DNA of 18,072 nt from CAZJYI01 sp964550025 (GTDB lineage Bacteria; Verrucomicrobiota; Kiritimatiellia; UBA8416; CAYOBW01): the NCBI GenBank assembly GCA_964550025.1, contig CAZJYI010000200.1:1-18072 (forward strand), written 5' to 3'. Each line of letters begins with the position of its first letter. Within the stretch, counting starts at the first letter, position 1. Shown one piece after another: positions 6,204 through 13,965 of this stretch. The notes under the pieces are model-generated. The model was not told where the DNA came from and did not search any database. It saw only the letters and a list, made by a program, of their open reading frames with translations. A program made the position numbers and the translations under genes.

Positions 6204-6884
6204 ATGTCAACCATACGCATAACCGGAGCGGGGTGGACCAATCAGGAGGCCTTTGGGCGCGTCGTCGGCAGACAACGCGTGAGGTACTCCCCCGATTGCA
6301 CGTTATCCGCGGCCGTGCGCAAGTGGGAGATATTTGCCCGCCCGGTGAAGAACTTCGGACGTTTTGACATGACTGCCAAGCTGACCTGCTGCGCCGTCGC
6401 GCTGGCCCTGCAGGATGCCGGCATCGCCTACTCCGAGGGGCAACGGCTGCCGATTGGTGTGATCATGACCGGCTCCCACGGCTGCCTCCAGGCCAACGAG
6501 TGCTACTTCCGGGACTACGTGGACTCGGGACGGACACTGGCACGCGGCAACCTGTTCATCTACACGCTGCCCACGAGTGCCGCCGCGGAGACCGCCATCC
6601 ATTTCGGACTGGCCGGTCCTACGCTCTATGTCGGTTCACACTCGGACGGAATCTGCTCAGCCGTGGATGCCGCGGCACGCGTGCTCGAGGGCGGCGACGC
6701 CTCCGTCATGCTCGTGGTGGCCGCCACACCCGAGGCGGCCGTAGCCATCGTCGTTGACACAGAGGGTGAAAATCCGCAAATCTGCAGCGCAACCAACCTG
6801 CCGGACGCAGTACGCGGCATTGAGCGAGTATCCGCTCTTGTCGACAAGCTCACCGGCCTTCGGGAAGAAGAGGACGCGACGTGA
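6204..6884 (+). CDS. stand-alone ketosynthase N-domain-like protein without catalytic Cys
   Basis: This 226-residue protein aligns with the N-terminal half of beta-ketoacyl synthases: VGVIM-like strand (residues 84-90), YTLPTSAAAETAIHFGLAGP (120-139) and DAAARVLEGGDASVMLV (155-171). The residue in the catalytic Cys place is Ser147 in GSHSDGIC (codon 6642-6644), and the C-terminal half with both His residues is missing. It cannot be a normal condensing enzyme. Known parallels are chain length factors, which pair with an active ketosynthase but are full length, and short ketosynthase-like N-domain proteins in aryl polyene clusters. It starts 42 bp after the ketosynthase with GGGGAAG just upstream, and ends with a GTGA overlap into the radical SAM gene. 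A scaffold or partner role is inferred. Confidence 0.75.
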   Translation: MSTIRITGAGWTNQEAFGRVVGRQRVRYSPDCTLSAAVRKWEIFARPVKNFGRFDMTAKLTCCAVALALQDAGIAYSEGQRLPIGVIMTGSHGCLQANECYFRDYVDSGRTLARGNLFIYTLPTSAAAETAIHFGLAGPTLYVGSHSDGICSAVDAAARVLEGGDASVMLVVAATPEAAVAIVVDTEGENPQICSATNLPDAVRGIERVSALVDKLTGLREEEDAT

Positions 6885-8173
6885 GACTGAGAATTGTCTA
6901 TCCCAAGTGGCCCAAGATGCCCAACCAGCCGGAGTTCCACCTTCCTCCCCACGGCCCCGTGTGCTTCGCCGCCACCGTGCCCGACGACGTCGAGATCTCC
7001 TTCCGCGACGAGCACGTCCAGCCTCTCGATCTGGACGAGCCGGCCGATCTCGTGGCCATATCCTGTATGCTGACCTGCCAGATCCCACGCGGGTGGGAGA
7101 TTGCCGACGAGTACCGCCAACGCGGGATACCCGTGGTCTTTGGCGGTATTGCCACCATGCTGCATGCCGAAGAGACGATGCAACATGCCGATGCCGTGTT
7201 CCTGGGCGAGTCAGAGGGCCGCTTCGGCGAGGTCATCGACGACCTGCGCCGGGGCGAGCTCAAGAAGGTGTATGACTACCTGCACGATTACCCCGACACA
7301 AACCTCATCGGCCCCGCGCGCCGGGACATCCTCGAACGCGAGCTTTACAACTTCCGCGGCGTCCAAATGGTGGACCTGATTCACGCCTCGCGGGGGTGCC
7401 GCTTCAATTGCTTCCCCTGTTGCACCCCGTTTCTCGGCGGGCGCCAATTCCGGCCGCGGCCAATCGACAAGGTCGTCGCGGAGATGGAGGCCATCGAGAA
7501 CGAGCGCTTCTTCATCGTGGACAACTCGCTGGCCCAGGACGACCAGTGGGAAAAGGACCTTTTCCGGGCCATCGCACCGCTCAAGCGCAAGTGGGTCTCG
7601 CATCCCATCAAGGACGATGATGAGATCCTCGACCTGGCCGCCGAGGCAGGCTGCTGGTACGTGTACCAGGCCGTCATCAACACCTCCAACGTCATTCGCG
7701 AGCGCATCCGCCGGCTCAAGGAGCGCGGCATCGGCGTCGAGGGCACCATCATCCTGGGCACGGACGAGCACGATGAAGACGCGATCAAGCGCCTGGTGGA
7801 TTTCCTGCTCGACATCGACCTCGACCTGGCCGAGTTCACCATCCTGACGCCTTTCCCGCACACGCCGATCCGCGCCCAGTACGAACGTGAAGGCCGCATC
7901 CTGCATAACAACTGGCAGCGTTACACCGGGGCCGAAACCGTTTTTCAGCCCGCCAGGATGTCCCCCGCGAAGCTCGACGAAATGCACCAATACGCCTGGG
8001 ACACATTCTACAGCGGCTGCAGCAAGGAGCTGAAAATGGCGCAACTCTACATGAGGGTCTTCGGACCGCGCAGCCGCGGTCCGTCCGATGCGCCGTGGCA
8101 CGAGACGCGCCGCAAGTGGGGACGTGGCCCCGGGGTCGGACGGCATGCACGAAAGGAGGAGCCTTCGACGTGA
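6881..8173 (+). CDS. B12-binding-type radical SAM enzyme, first copy
   Basis: A 430-residue protein. Residues 1-130 look like a Rossmann-type cobalamin-binding domain (VFGGIATMLHAEE, DAVFLGESEGRF), though I see no DxHxxG motif for base-off B12. The radical SAM core follows with the [4Fe-4S] motif CRFNCFPC at Cys173, Cys177, Cys180, then a VDNSLAQDD segment, GVEGTIILGTDEHDED (about 285-300) and FTILTPFPHTPI. This layout is shared by BchE, HpnP/HpnR and other membrane-lipid or ring-forming enzymes; substrate cannot be told. The segment after GCWYVYQAVIN is shorter than in most relatives. GTG at 6881 overlaps the preceding stop. The C-terminal tail is Arg/Lys-rich and low in complexity. Confidence 0.88.
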   Translation: MRLRIVYPKWPKMPNQPEFHLPPHGPVCFAATVPDDVEISFRDEHVQPLDLDEPADLVAISCMLTCQIPRGWEIADEYRQRGIPVVFGGIATMLHAEETMQHADAVFLGESEGRFGEVIDDLRRGELKKVYDYLHDYPDTNLIGPARRDILERELYNFRGVQMVDLIHASRGCRFNCFPCCTPFLGGRQFRPRPIDKVVAEMEAIENERFFIVDNSLAQDDQWEKDLFRAIAPLKRKWVSHPIKDDDEILDLAAEAGCWYVYQAVINTSNVIRERIRRLKERGIGVEGTIILGTDEHDEDAIKRLVDFLLDIDLDLAEFTILTPFPHTPIRAQYEREGRILHNNWQRYTGAETVFQPARMSPAKLDEMHQYAWDTFYSGCSKELKMAQLYMRVFGPRSRGPSDAPWHETRRKWGRGPGVGRHARKEEPST

Positions 8174-9573
8174 AGGTTCTGCTCATATCCGCCAACGTTG
8201 CGCAGACGCCCTACCCCGTCTATCCGCTGGGCGCGTCCATGGTCGCACACGCCCTCCGCCAGGCCGGCCACGAAGTCCGCCAACTCGACTTCCTCCATTG
8301 TAACTGCTCGCTGGATGCCGTCACGGACGCCGTGACAGAGATGCAGCCCGGCGCCATCGGCATCTCCGTTCGCAACGTGGACAACGTCAACTTCCTGCAC
8401 GAGCAACGCTACATCGATGCCGTGAAGCAGATCGTGACGACCATCCGCAAGACCACGCAGGTGCCCGTTGTACTGGGTGGCTCGGGGTTCTCCGTCATGC
8501 CCGAAGCCGTCCTGGAGCGGGTGGGCGCCGATTACGGAGTCGTCGGCGAGGGTGAGCAACTTGCTGTCGAGCTCATCAATGCCATCGCCTCCGGCAATCC
8601 GCCGACCGAGCGCTGCCTGCAGCACCCCCCGGTGTTGTCCGGCCATCAGATTGCGCCGGCCGACTACGACCCGGACATCCTGTCGTACTACCTCGCCAGC
8701 GGCGGCATGGCCTCCGTCCAGACCAAGCGCGGCTGCACGCACAAGTGCCTCTACTGCTCCTATCCCGTGCTCGAAGGCTCAAGTATTCGTCTGCGCGAAC
8801 CGTCCGCCGTCGCCGACGACGTCGAACGGCTCATCGGCGATCACGGGGCGCGCTACATCTTCTTCACGGACTCGGTTTTCAACGACGAGGACGGGCACTA
8901 CCTCGCGGTCGTTCGTGAGCTCAAGCGCCGCGCCGTGCGCGTCCCCTGGACCGCCTTCTTCAAACCCGGCAACCTGGATGAGGCGGGCGTTGACCTCATG
9001 CAGGAGACCGGCCTGAATGCCGCCGAGATCGGTTCCGATGCATCCACTGACACAACGTTGCGCCGGCTCGGAAAGGACTTCCTGTTCGCCGATGTCCTGA
9101 CCTGCCATGAGCGTTTTGCCAGGCGCGAAATATCCGCCGCCCACTACTTCATGTTCGGCTGCCCCGGCGAGACGCCTGAGACCGTGCGCGAAGGTATCGA
9201 CAACATCCGCGGCCTGGAGAGGGCCGCCGTCTTTGTGTTCATGGGAATCCGCATCCTGCCCGACACACCGTTGCAGCGCCTGGCCGAACGGGCTGGAATC
9301 CTTGCACCGGGCCAGGACCTTCTTGACCCTGCCTACTACATTTCTCCCGAAGTGGATGCCGACTGGATGCAGGAAACGCTGACCGAAGCCTTCGCCAACC
9401 TGCGCCACGTCATCTTCCCGCCCGACGCGCTCGAAAGCAGCCTCAGCCTGCTCCACCGCCTCGGTTTCAAAGGCTCCGCCCTCGACATCCTCATCAAGCA
9501 GACACGGGCGGATGCGCGCGGAAAGAACAGGGCCGACCGGAAAGCCGGAACACAGCCGCTCAGTGAGAATTGA
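8170..9573 (+). CDS. B12-binding-type radical SAM enzyme, second copy
   Basis: A 467-residue protein with the same domain order as its upstream neighbour but clearly diverged. A B12-binding-like N-domain (VKVLLISANV, ASMVAHALRQAGHEV, VLGGSGFSVMPE, VVGEGE) spans about residues 1-140. The radical SAM core has CTHKCLYC at Cys189, Cys193, Cys196, then FFTDSVFNDEDGHY, GLNAAEIGSDASTD and HYFMFGCPGET. The C-terminal block (DPAYYISPEVDADWM and following) looks like the extra domain of lipid-associated B12/radical SAM proteins. GTG at 8170 is chosen because AAGGAGGA (8153-8160) lies 9 bp upstream and it overlaps the previous stop (GTGA); longer readings lie within the previous gene. It is the last gene of the operon. 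Confidence 0.88.
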   Translation: MKVLLISANVAQTPYPVYPLGASMVAHALRQAGHEVRQLDFLHCNCSLDAVTDAVTEMQPGAIGISVRNVDNVNFLHEQRYIDAVKQIVTTIRKTTQVPVVLGGSGFSVMPEAVLERVGADYGVVGEGEQLAVELINAIASGNPPTERCLQHPPVLSGHQIAPADYDPDILSYYLASGGMASVQTKRGCTHKCLYCSYPVLEGSSIRLREPSAVADDVERLIGDHGARYIFFTDSVFNDEDGHYLAVVRELKRRAVRVPWTAFFKPGNLDEAGVDLMQETGLNAAEIGSDASTDTTLRRLGKDFLFADVLTCHERFARREISAAHYFMFGCPGETPETVREGIDNIRGLERAAVFVFMGIRILPDTPLQRLAERAGILAPGQDLLDPAYYISPEVDADWMQETLTEAFANLRHVIFPPDALESSLSLLHRLGFKGSALDILIKQTRADARGKNRADRKAGTQPLSEN

Positions 9574-9609
9574 GGGGATACACACCTCCCCGCGGCCAAT
9601 CACCCCAGA

Positions 9610-9629
9610 CCCGATCCCCGACGATCGGG
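9610..9629 (+). terminator. hairpin after the lipid operon, candidate terminator
   Basis: CCCGATC (9610-9616) and GATCGGG (9623-9629) form a perfect 7-bp stem with loop CCCGAC, 37 bp after the operon stop. No T-run follows, so it may need Rho or serve as an RNA-stabilising 3' end. A similar hairpin occurs at 9722-9740. Confidence 0.35.
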
Positions 9630-9643
9630 GCGCCAGAGAGTGC

Positions 9644-9705
9644 GATTACGACCGGTGAGGATTGCAGCTCCCCTCCCCAATCGTAATCCCACTCCTCCCC
9701 TCACC
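9644..9705. repeat. interleaved inverted repeats (pseudoknot-like topology)
   Basis: GATTACGA (9644-9651) is complementary to TCGTAATC (9681-9688), and GGTGAGG (9654-9660) to CCTCACC (9699-9705). The arms interleave (a-b-a'-b'), which would be an H-type pseudoknot in RNA. It lies between the convergent lipid operon and HD-domain gene. No coding potential is evident in 9574-9820. Confidence 0.6.
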
Positions 9706-9721
9706 AATCGCCCCCAGAAGG

Positions 9722-9740
9722 ACCGATCCCCATGATCGGT
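9722..9740. terminator. second GATCGG-type hairpin, between convergent genes
   Basis: ACCGATC (9722-9728) pairs with GATCGGT (9734-9740) around a CCCAT loop. It shares the CCGATCCCC core with the hairpin at 9610-9629. It sits 81 bp past the stop of the minus-strand HD gene, so it could end either transcript; a T-run is lacking on both strands. Confidence 0.3.
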
Positions 9741-9820
9741 AAGGGTTCGTCATCCCTCATCCGTGGGCCTACCCTTGGCATCCACGCCGACCACAGAACT
9801 CTGCCTTCTACACGGCCTCC

Positions 9821-10414
9821 TCACGGCAACAGGTAGCCCTTCTCCACCGCGCGGTCGATCAATTCCCCGGTGTATCCCCAGAGAACGGGGGAACCCGCGG
9901 CGATGTGGTGGCAGCGTTCGATGACCTGTGCGCGGGAAATGCCGTGTGCGCGCCATGCCCGCCCCTCGGTCAGGTAGTTGTGCAACAGGGGCTGCAGCCG
10001 GTCCAGGGCGGCCGCATAGCGCGCTTCCGGCGTCTCCATCGCCTCGAACTCCTCCCACAACGCCCGCAGCTCCACCCCTTGATCGCCCGGTAGAATCCCA
10101 AAGATGCGGGCAGCCGCCGCCTGCTCACGCTGCGCCTTGTCCCGCCCGGCTTCTTCGTCATAGCAGTAGGTGTCGCCGGCGTCGATTTCGACAAGATCAT
10201 GCACCAGCACCATCTTCACCACCCGCAGCACATCCAGCTCCGGCTCCGACGCGTATTCGATGAGCAGAAAGGCCATTATCGCCAGGTGCCAAGAGTGCTC
10301 GGCATCGTTCTCGAACCGTTTCCCGTCCATCAGGTAGGTCTGGCGAAATACGTTCTTCGCTCTATCAATCTCGACGACGAAATCAAGCTGCCGCCGCAGA
10401 CGTTCGCTGTCCAT
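9821..10414 (-). CDS. HD-domain phosphohydrolase (YfbR/HDDC2-like 5'-nucleotidase)
   Basis: A 197-residue protein with the HD-superfamily metal site. RFENDAEHSWHLA (residues 33-45) gives His40, VLVHDLVEIDAGDTY (69-83) gives the His72-Asp73 pair, and AALDRLQPLLHNY supplies Asp138. This spacing and the END-EHSWH block match the YfbR/HDDC2 group, which hydrolyse deoxynucleoside 5'-monophosphates; the exact substrate is not proven here. The ATG at 10414 is chosen because GGAGG lies 7 bp upstream on the minus strand; a longer in-frame reading to 10474 adds an Arg/Ser-rich stretch without family similarity. It is convergent with the lipid operon and probably a monocistronic housekeeping gene. Confidence 0.88.
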   Translation of the reverse strand: MDSERLRRQLDFVVEIDRAKNVFRQTYLMDGKRFENDAEHSWHLAIMAFLLIEYASEPELDVLRVVKMVLVHDLVEIDAGDTYCYDEEAGRDKAQREQAAAARIFGILPGDQGVELRALWEEFEAMETPEARYAAALDRLQPLLHNYLTEGRAWRAHGISRAQVIERCHHIAAGSPVLWGYTGELIDRAVEKGYLLP

Positions 10415-10771
10415 GGGTATTCCTCCCCTCCCCGCCCTCGATCGGCAGCTACGCGAACTGCCACTTCTCCGCATCCTCTTTCAGGAAAAGGCTCCGGACT
10501 GTCTTCATCCCGCCGAGGATGGCAACGCTCCATGCAGAAGTCCAGACGGAAAGAAAAGCGCTCCCGAAAGTGCCGCGGGGGTGCGTTCTTCTGTGGCACA
10601 ATCGGCACACGTCATCCTCATTTCCCAGCCACACCGTATCCGAGACGGCATCAGTGGTTGGATCGATCCCGCATTTGGGATTTGGCAAGCTTCGTTCCGT
10701 TCCCTGTAACGTTTTGCCGGCGCGCGGCGTATTATATGGCGAGGCCGGACATCAACAGGGAGGGATAAGAC
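10415..10771. other. divergent intergenic region, no gene seen
   Basis: These 357 bp lie between the starts of the HD gene and of the secreted-protein operon, so promoters in both directions are expected. A TATTAT at 10730-10735 could be a -10 box for the + strand operon, but no convincing -35 is found 16-18 bp upstream. Open frames here overlap one another on both strands and lack ribosome binding sites. Confidence 0.5.
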
Positions 10772-12550
10772 ATGCGCGACGAACCGGGCAAACGAACAGG
10801 CTTGTTGGCTACCGCGACGGTGGCGCTGCTGATGATGTCGGGAATAGCGGGGCAGGCGGCCAGGCCACTTCCGACGGCCGATGAGTGGGTACCCGACCGG
10901 GCAGTGCTCGTCCTGAACGTCGTCCAGCCCAAAGCGCTGCTCGACGTACTGCTGAATCCGAAGCTGACCGCGGCGGTCGAGGCGTCCCCGGCCTACAAAG
11001 CGGCGGCGGCAAAGCCCGGTTTCATCGGGCTCAAGAGAGGCGTGCGGCATCTCGAGGAGCGCTTCGGCGCGAACTGGCAAACGCTGCTGCGGCGCCTGAC
11101 CGGCGGGGGCGTCACCTGGGCGATCGGGCACGGCAAGGAGAGGCTGCTCATTTTTGACGCGACAGACAGCGAGATCCTGGGCGGCCTGCACCAGTTCGCA
11201 CTTGAGGTCGCGAAGAACGAGGCCCGCAAGAAAGGACTCCCCGACCCCACCAGTTCGGCTGAACACGGCGACGCGACGATCTGGGCCCTGGGGCCGAAGG
11301 CGGCATACGCCATCGTCGGAAAGCGTCTGGTAATGGCCAACCGCGTGGACGTCCTCAAAGCCGCCCTGGACCTTCGCGACAACAGCAGGGGCAAGTCTAT
11401 CGCGACGACCACCGGGTATCGCCGGGCGATGCGCGCCGCCGGTGCCGACGCCGTGGCGTCGCTCTACGCCGACGCCGGTGTCGTCAAGTCGCTGCCCAAG
11501 ATCGCCAAGGCGCTGTCGGCCGAACGGAACCCGATGGCGACACTACTGGTGGCGCCGCTGACCGAGGCGTTCGCTCGTTCGTCGTGGCTGGCCCTCTCAG
11601 CGCGCATAAGAGACCGTGCGCTCACGATTGGGGCGGACTGGGACGGGACGATCGGCGCACGCGGGGCCGCCCGGTTCGCGCGGCGCGGCGCGACGATGCC
11701 AACTCTCGCAGTGCCCCGACGGATCGCCGCCATGAGCCTCTATCGCGACCTTCAAGGCTTCTACGCCGCCAAGGATGCGCTGTTTCCGGAACGGACCAGC
11801 GGGCTGATCTTCTTCGAGAACATGATGGGCATCTATTTCACCGGTCGCGACCTGACCGATGAGGTGCTCACCGAGCTGGGGCCGTACGTGCGTTTGGTCG
11901 TGGCCGAGCAGGCCTACGACAGAGAGATCGGAACCCCGGCCGTGCAGTTCCCCGCCTTCGCCCTGGTGCTGCCCATGGAGAACCCCGACGAGTTCCCGCT
12001 CATCGCCGAGGAGGCGTGGCAGAAGGCGATCGGAATGGTGAACTTCACGCGGGGTCAGAAAGCCGAACCCGGCCTGATCATCGACAGGGAGTTCCACAAG
12101 GAGGTGAAATACTCGGTCGCCGCCTTCCGCCCCCCGAAGAAGAAGGGGCGAAAGGACATCGACGTGCGGTTCAACTTCCGCCCGACGCTGGCGTCGGCCA
12201 GCAAACACATTATCCTCAGTTCGACCGACGCGCTGGCAGAGGACATCATGGACGCGCTGGCAAAGGAGAAAGCGCAGTCCGTCAAGCCCTCCGGCGCCGC
12301 CCATAGCGTCACCGAGATCGACGGCAAGCAATTGGCATCGATCCTGACGGCCAACCGCGATAACCTCATCCACCGGAACATGGTCGAGAAGGGTAACACG
12401 CAGGCGCAGGCGGAATCCGAGCTCGACACTCTGATGGACATCGTCAGGCACGTCGCCGGCGTGCGCGTGAGCTTCGGCGACACCGACGGCGGCTCCAAGG
12501 CGGCCGCCCGTATCCAGTTCGCCAAGTCGCCGACACCGGGAGAAAAATGA
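10772..12550 (+). CDS. secreted protein of unknown function, 592 residues
   Basis: The N-terminus has basic residues (KRTG), a hydrophobic stretch LLATATVALLMMSGIAG and a likely signal peptidase I site after GQAA near residue 30, so the protein is probably exported. The mature part contains repeated strand-like segments (WVPDRAVLVLNVVQP, AAYAIVGKRLVMANRV, AFALVLPMENPDEFPLIAE) reminiscent of the large DUF3352-like secreted proteins common in Planctomycetota, but I cannot assign a family with certainty. It starts at an ATG with AGGGAGGG (10757-10764) upstream. Its stop overlaps the DUF1800 start (ATGA, 12547-12550), so it is the first gene of a three-gene operon and probably works with the two exported proteins that follow. 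Confidence 0.75.
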   Translation: MRDEPGKRTGLLATATVALLMMSGIAGQAARPLPTADEWVPDRAVLVLNVVQPKALLDVLLNPKLTAAVEASPAYKAAAAKPGFIGLKRGVRHLEERFGANWQTLLRRLTGGGVTWAIGHGKERLLIFDATDSEILGGLHQFALEVAKNEARKKGLPDPTSSAEHGDATIWALGPKAAYAIVGKRLVMANRVDVLKAALDLRDNSRGKSIATTTGYRRAMRAAGADAVASLYADAGVVKSLPKIAKALSAERNPMATLLVAPLTEAFARSSWLALSARIRDRALTIGADWDGTIGARGAARFARRGATMPTLAVPRRIAAMSLYRDLQGFYAAKDALFPERTSGLIFFENMMGIYFTGRDLTDEVLTELGPYVRLVVAEQAYDREIGTPAVQFPAFALVLPMENPDEFPLIAEEAWQKAIGMVNFTRGQKAEPGLIIDREFHKEVKYSVAAFRPPKKKGRKDIDVRFNFRPTLASASKHIILSSTDALAEDIMDALAKEKAQSVKPSGAAHSVTEIDGKQLASILTANRDNLIHRNMVEKGNTQAQAESELDTLMDIVRHVAGVRVSFGDTDGGSKAAARIQFAKSPTPGEK

Positions 12551-13950
12551 TGCCCCAAGCACGGCCTGATGCTTCGCCCGAACGCGTGGATCCCTCCTGG
12601 GCGTGGGCGCGATACACCCCCTCACCACAATGTCCCTGGACGCACGAACACGCGGCGCACCTGTGGCGCCGTGCGGGTTTCGGCGCCGCGTGGCGCCAAC
12701 TCGCCCGGTCGGTCACGGACGGCCCACAGCCCACGGTCGACCGCCTGCTGAAGCCTGAGGCGGATGTGGCGGCATTCACCCGCTCGTTTGACCGCTACGA
12801 GAACGCCGCCGGGAAGATGGTCGCCCTCCGGGCGTGGTGGCTGCGGCGAATGATCGAGACGCCCGACCCGCTCGGTGAGAAGCTCACGCTGATGTGGCAC
12901 GACCTGTTCGCGGCGCGCACCGGCGACGTGGAGTTGATGCGGGCGCACGTCGGGCGCTTGCGCGCCGGGGCAACCGGACGCTGGGACGAGCTGGTCGCCG
13001 GCGTCGGACGCGACCCGGCGGTCCTGCTGTCGCTCGGCGCCGAGGCGAACCGCAAGGCGTCCCCCACCGACCGCTTTGCCCGCCAACTGCTCGACCGGCA
13101 CACCGTCGGACCGGGCAACTACTCGCCGCGCGACGTCAGCGAAGCGGCGAGGGCAATGACCGGGTGGTTCGTCCGCCGCGGGCAACTGCGCTTCGTCGAA
13201 CGCGAGCACGACGGCGGGACCAAGACCTTCCTGGGCAAAGCGGGCAACTTGACCGCCAGCGACGTGGTGAAGATCGCTGCCACCCATCCGGCCGCGGCGC
13301 GGAACGTAGTCCGCACGCTCTACCGTTGGCTGATCAGCGAAGTCGAACCGCCGACCGACCCGCTGATCGCCCCCCTGGCCGAGTCGTTCGCGAAGGACTT
13401 CGACCTGCGGCGCCTCGTCGAGACTATCTTGAGGAGCAACCTCTTCTTTTCCGACCACTCGATCGGCCAACGCGTCAAGCGCCCGGTCGAGTTCGCTATC
13501 GGCATCGCCCGCGCCTTGGAGTCGAACGTACCCACGCTTCCGCTGGCCACCGCGCTGGCCGCACTCGGCGAAAGCCTCTACGCCCCGCCGACCGTGCACG
13601 GATGGACGGGCGGGCGGCACTGGATCACGGCCGCAACGCTGATCGGTCGCAGCAATCTCGCCGCCGCGCTGTTGTCTGCCTCCGGCGCCTACGGCGGAAA
13701 GCTGGATCCGGTCGCCGTCGCACGGCGATACGGGCAGTCCGGGCCAAAAGCGGCGGGCGAGTTCCTTGTCCGCTTGTTCGCCACCGGAATAGCGGACGCC
13801 GCGTCTCTTGATCTGCACGCTCTCGTGGGATCACGGTCTGCCCGCAAGAGTGGAGGGGCCTCCCCGCTCGTCGGCAAGGGCGACCTGTCGAGCCGCCTGC
13901 GGGTGCTGGTCCATACTTTGGTGACCCGGCCTGAGTTCCAATTGGCCTGA
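12547..13950 (+). CDS. DUF1800 family protein
   Basis: A 467-residue protein with the main DUF1800 landmarks: AAHLWRRAGFGAA near residues 36-48, KLTLMWHDLFAAR (about 113-125), DRFARQLLDRHTVGPGNYS (a version of the 'NFARELxELHTxGxxxxYT' motif) followed by DVSEAARAMTGW, and a C-terminal VLVHTLVTRPEFQLA. Function is unknown; DUF1800 genes very often precede DUF1501 genes, as here (15-bp gap). No signal peptide is visible in this copy, which is unusual if it acts outside the cytoplasm; export with its Tat-dependent partner is one possible explanation. The ATG at 12547 overlaps the previous stop; a second ATG follows at once at 12550. Confidence 0.88.
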   Translation: MMPQARPDASPERVDPSWAWARYTPSPQCPWTHEHAAHLWRRAGFGAAWRQLARSVTDGPQPTVDRLLKPEADVAAFTRSFDRYENAAGKMVALRAWWLRRMIETPDPLGEKLTLMWHDLFAARTGDVELMRAHVGRLRAGATGRWDELVAGVGRDPAVLLSLGAEANRKASPTDRFARQLLDRHTVGPGNYSPRDVSEAARAMTGWFVRRGQLRFVEREHDGGTKTFLGKAGNLTASDVVKIAATHPAAARNVVRTLYRWLISEVEPPTDPLIAPLAESFAKDFDLRRLVETILRSNLFFSDHSIGQRVKRPVEFAIGIARALESNVPTLPLATALAALGESLYAPPTVHGWTGGRHWITAATLIGRSNLAAALLSASGAYGGKLDPVAVARRYGQSGPKAAGEFLVRLFATGIADAASLDLHALVGSRSARKSGGASPLVGKGDLSSRLRVLVHTLVTRPEFQLA

Positions 13951-13965
13951 GTTTGGAGAATCGAG

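Noticed and set aside
11597..12628. Minus-strand open frame opposite the 592-residue secreted protein gene
   Set aside because: It has no domain signature, and the + strand reading has a signal peptide and a good ribosome binding site.
12622..13818. Long minus-strand open frame opposite the DUF1800 gene
   Set aside because: Low-complexity Arg/Gly/Gln-rich translation and no ribosome binding site; the + strand carries recognisable DUF1800 motifs.
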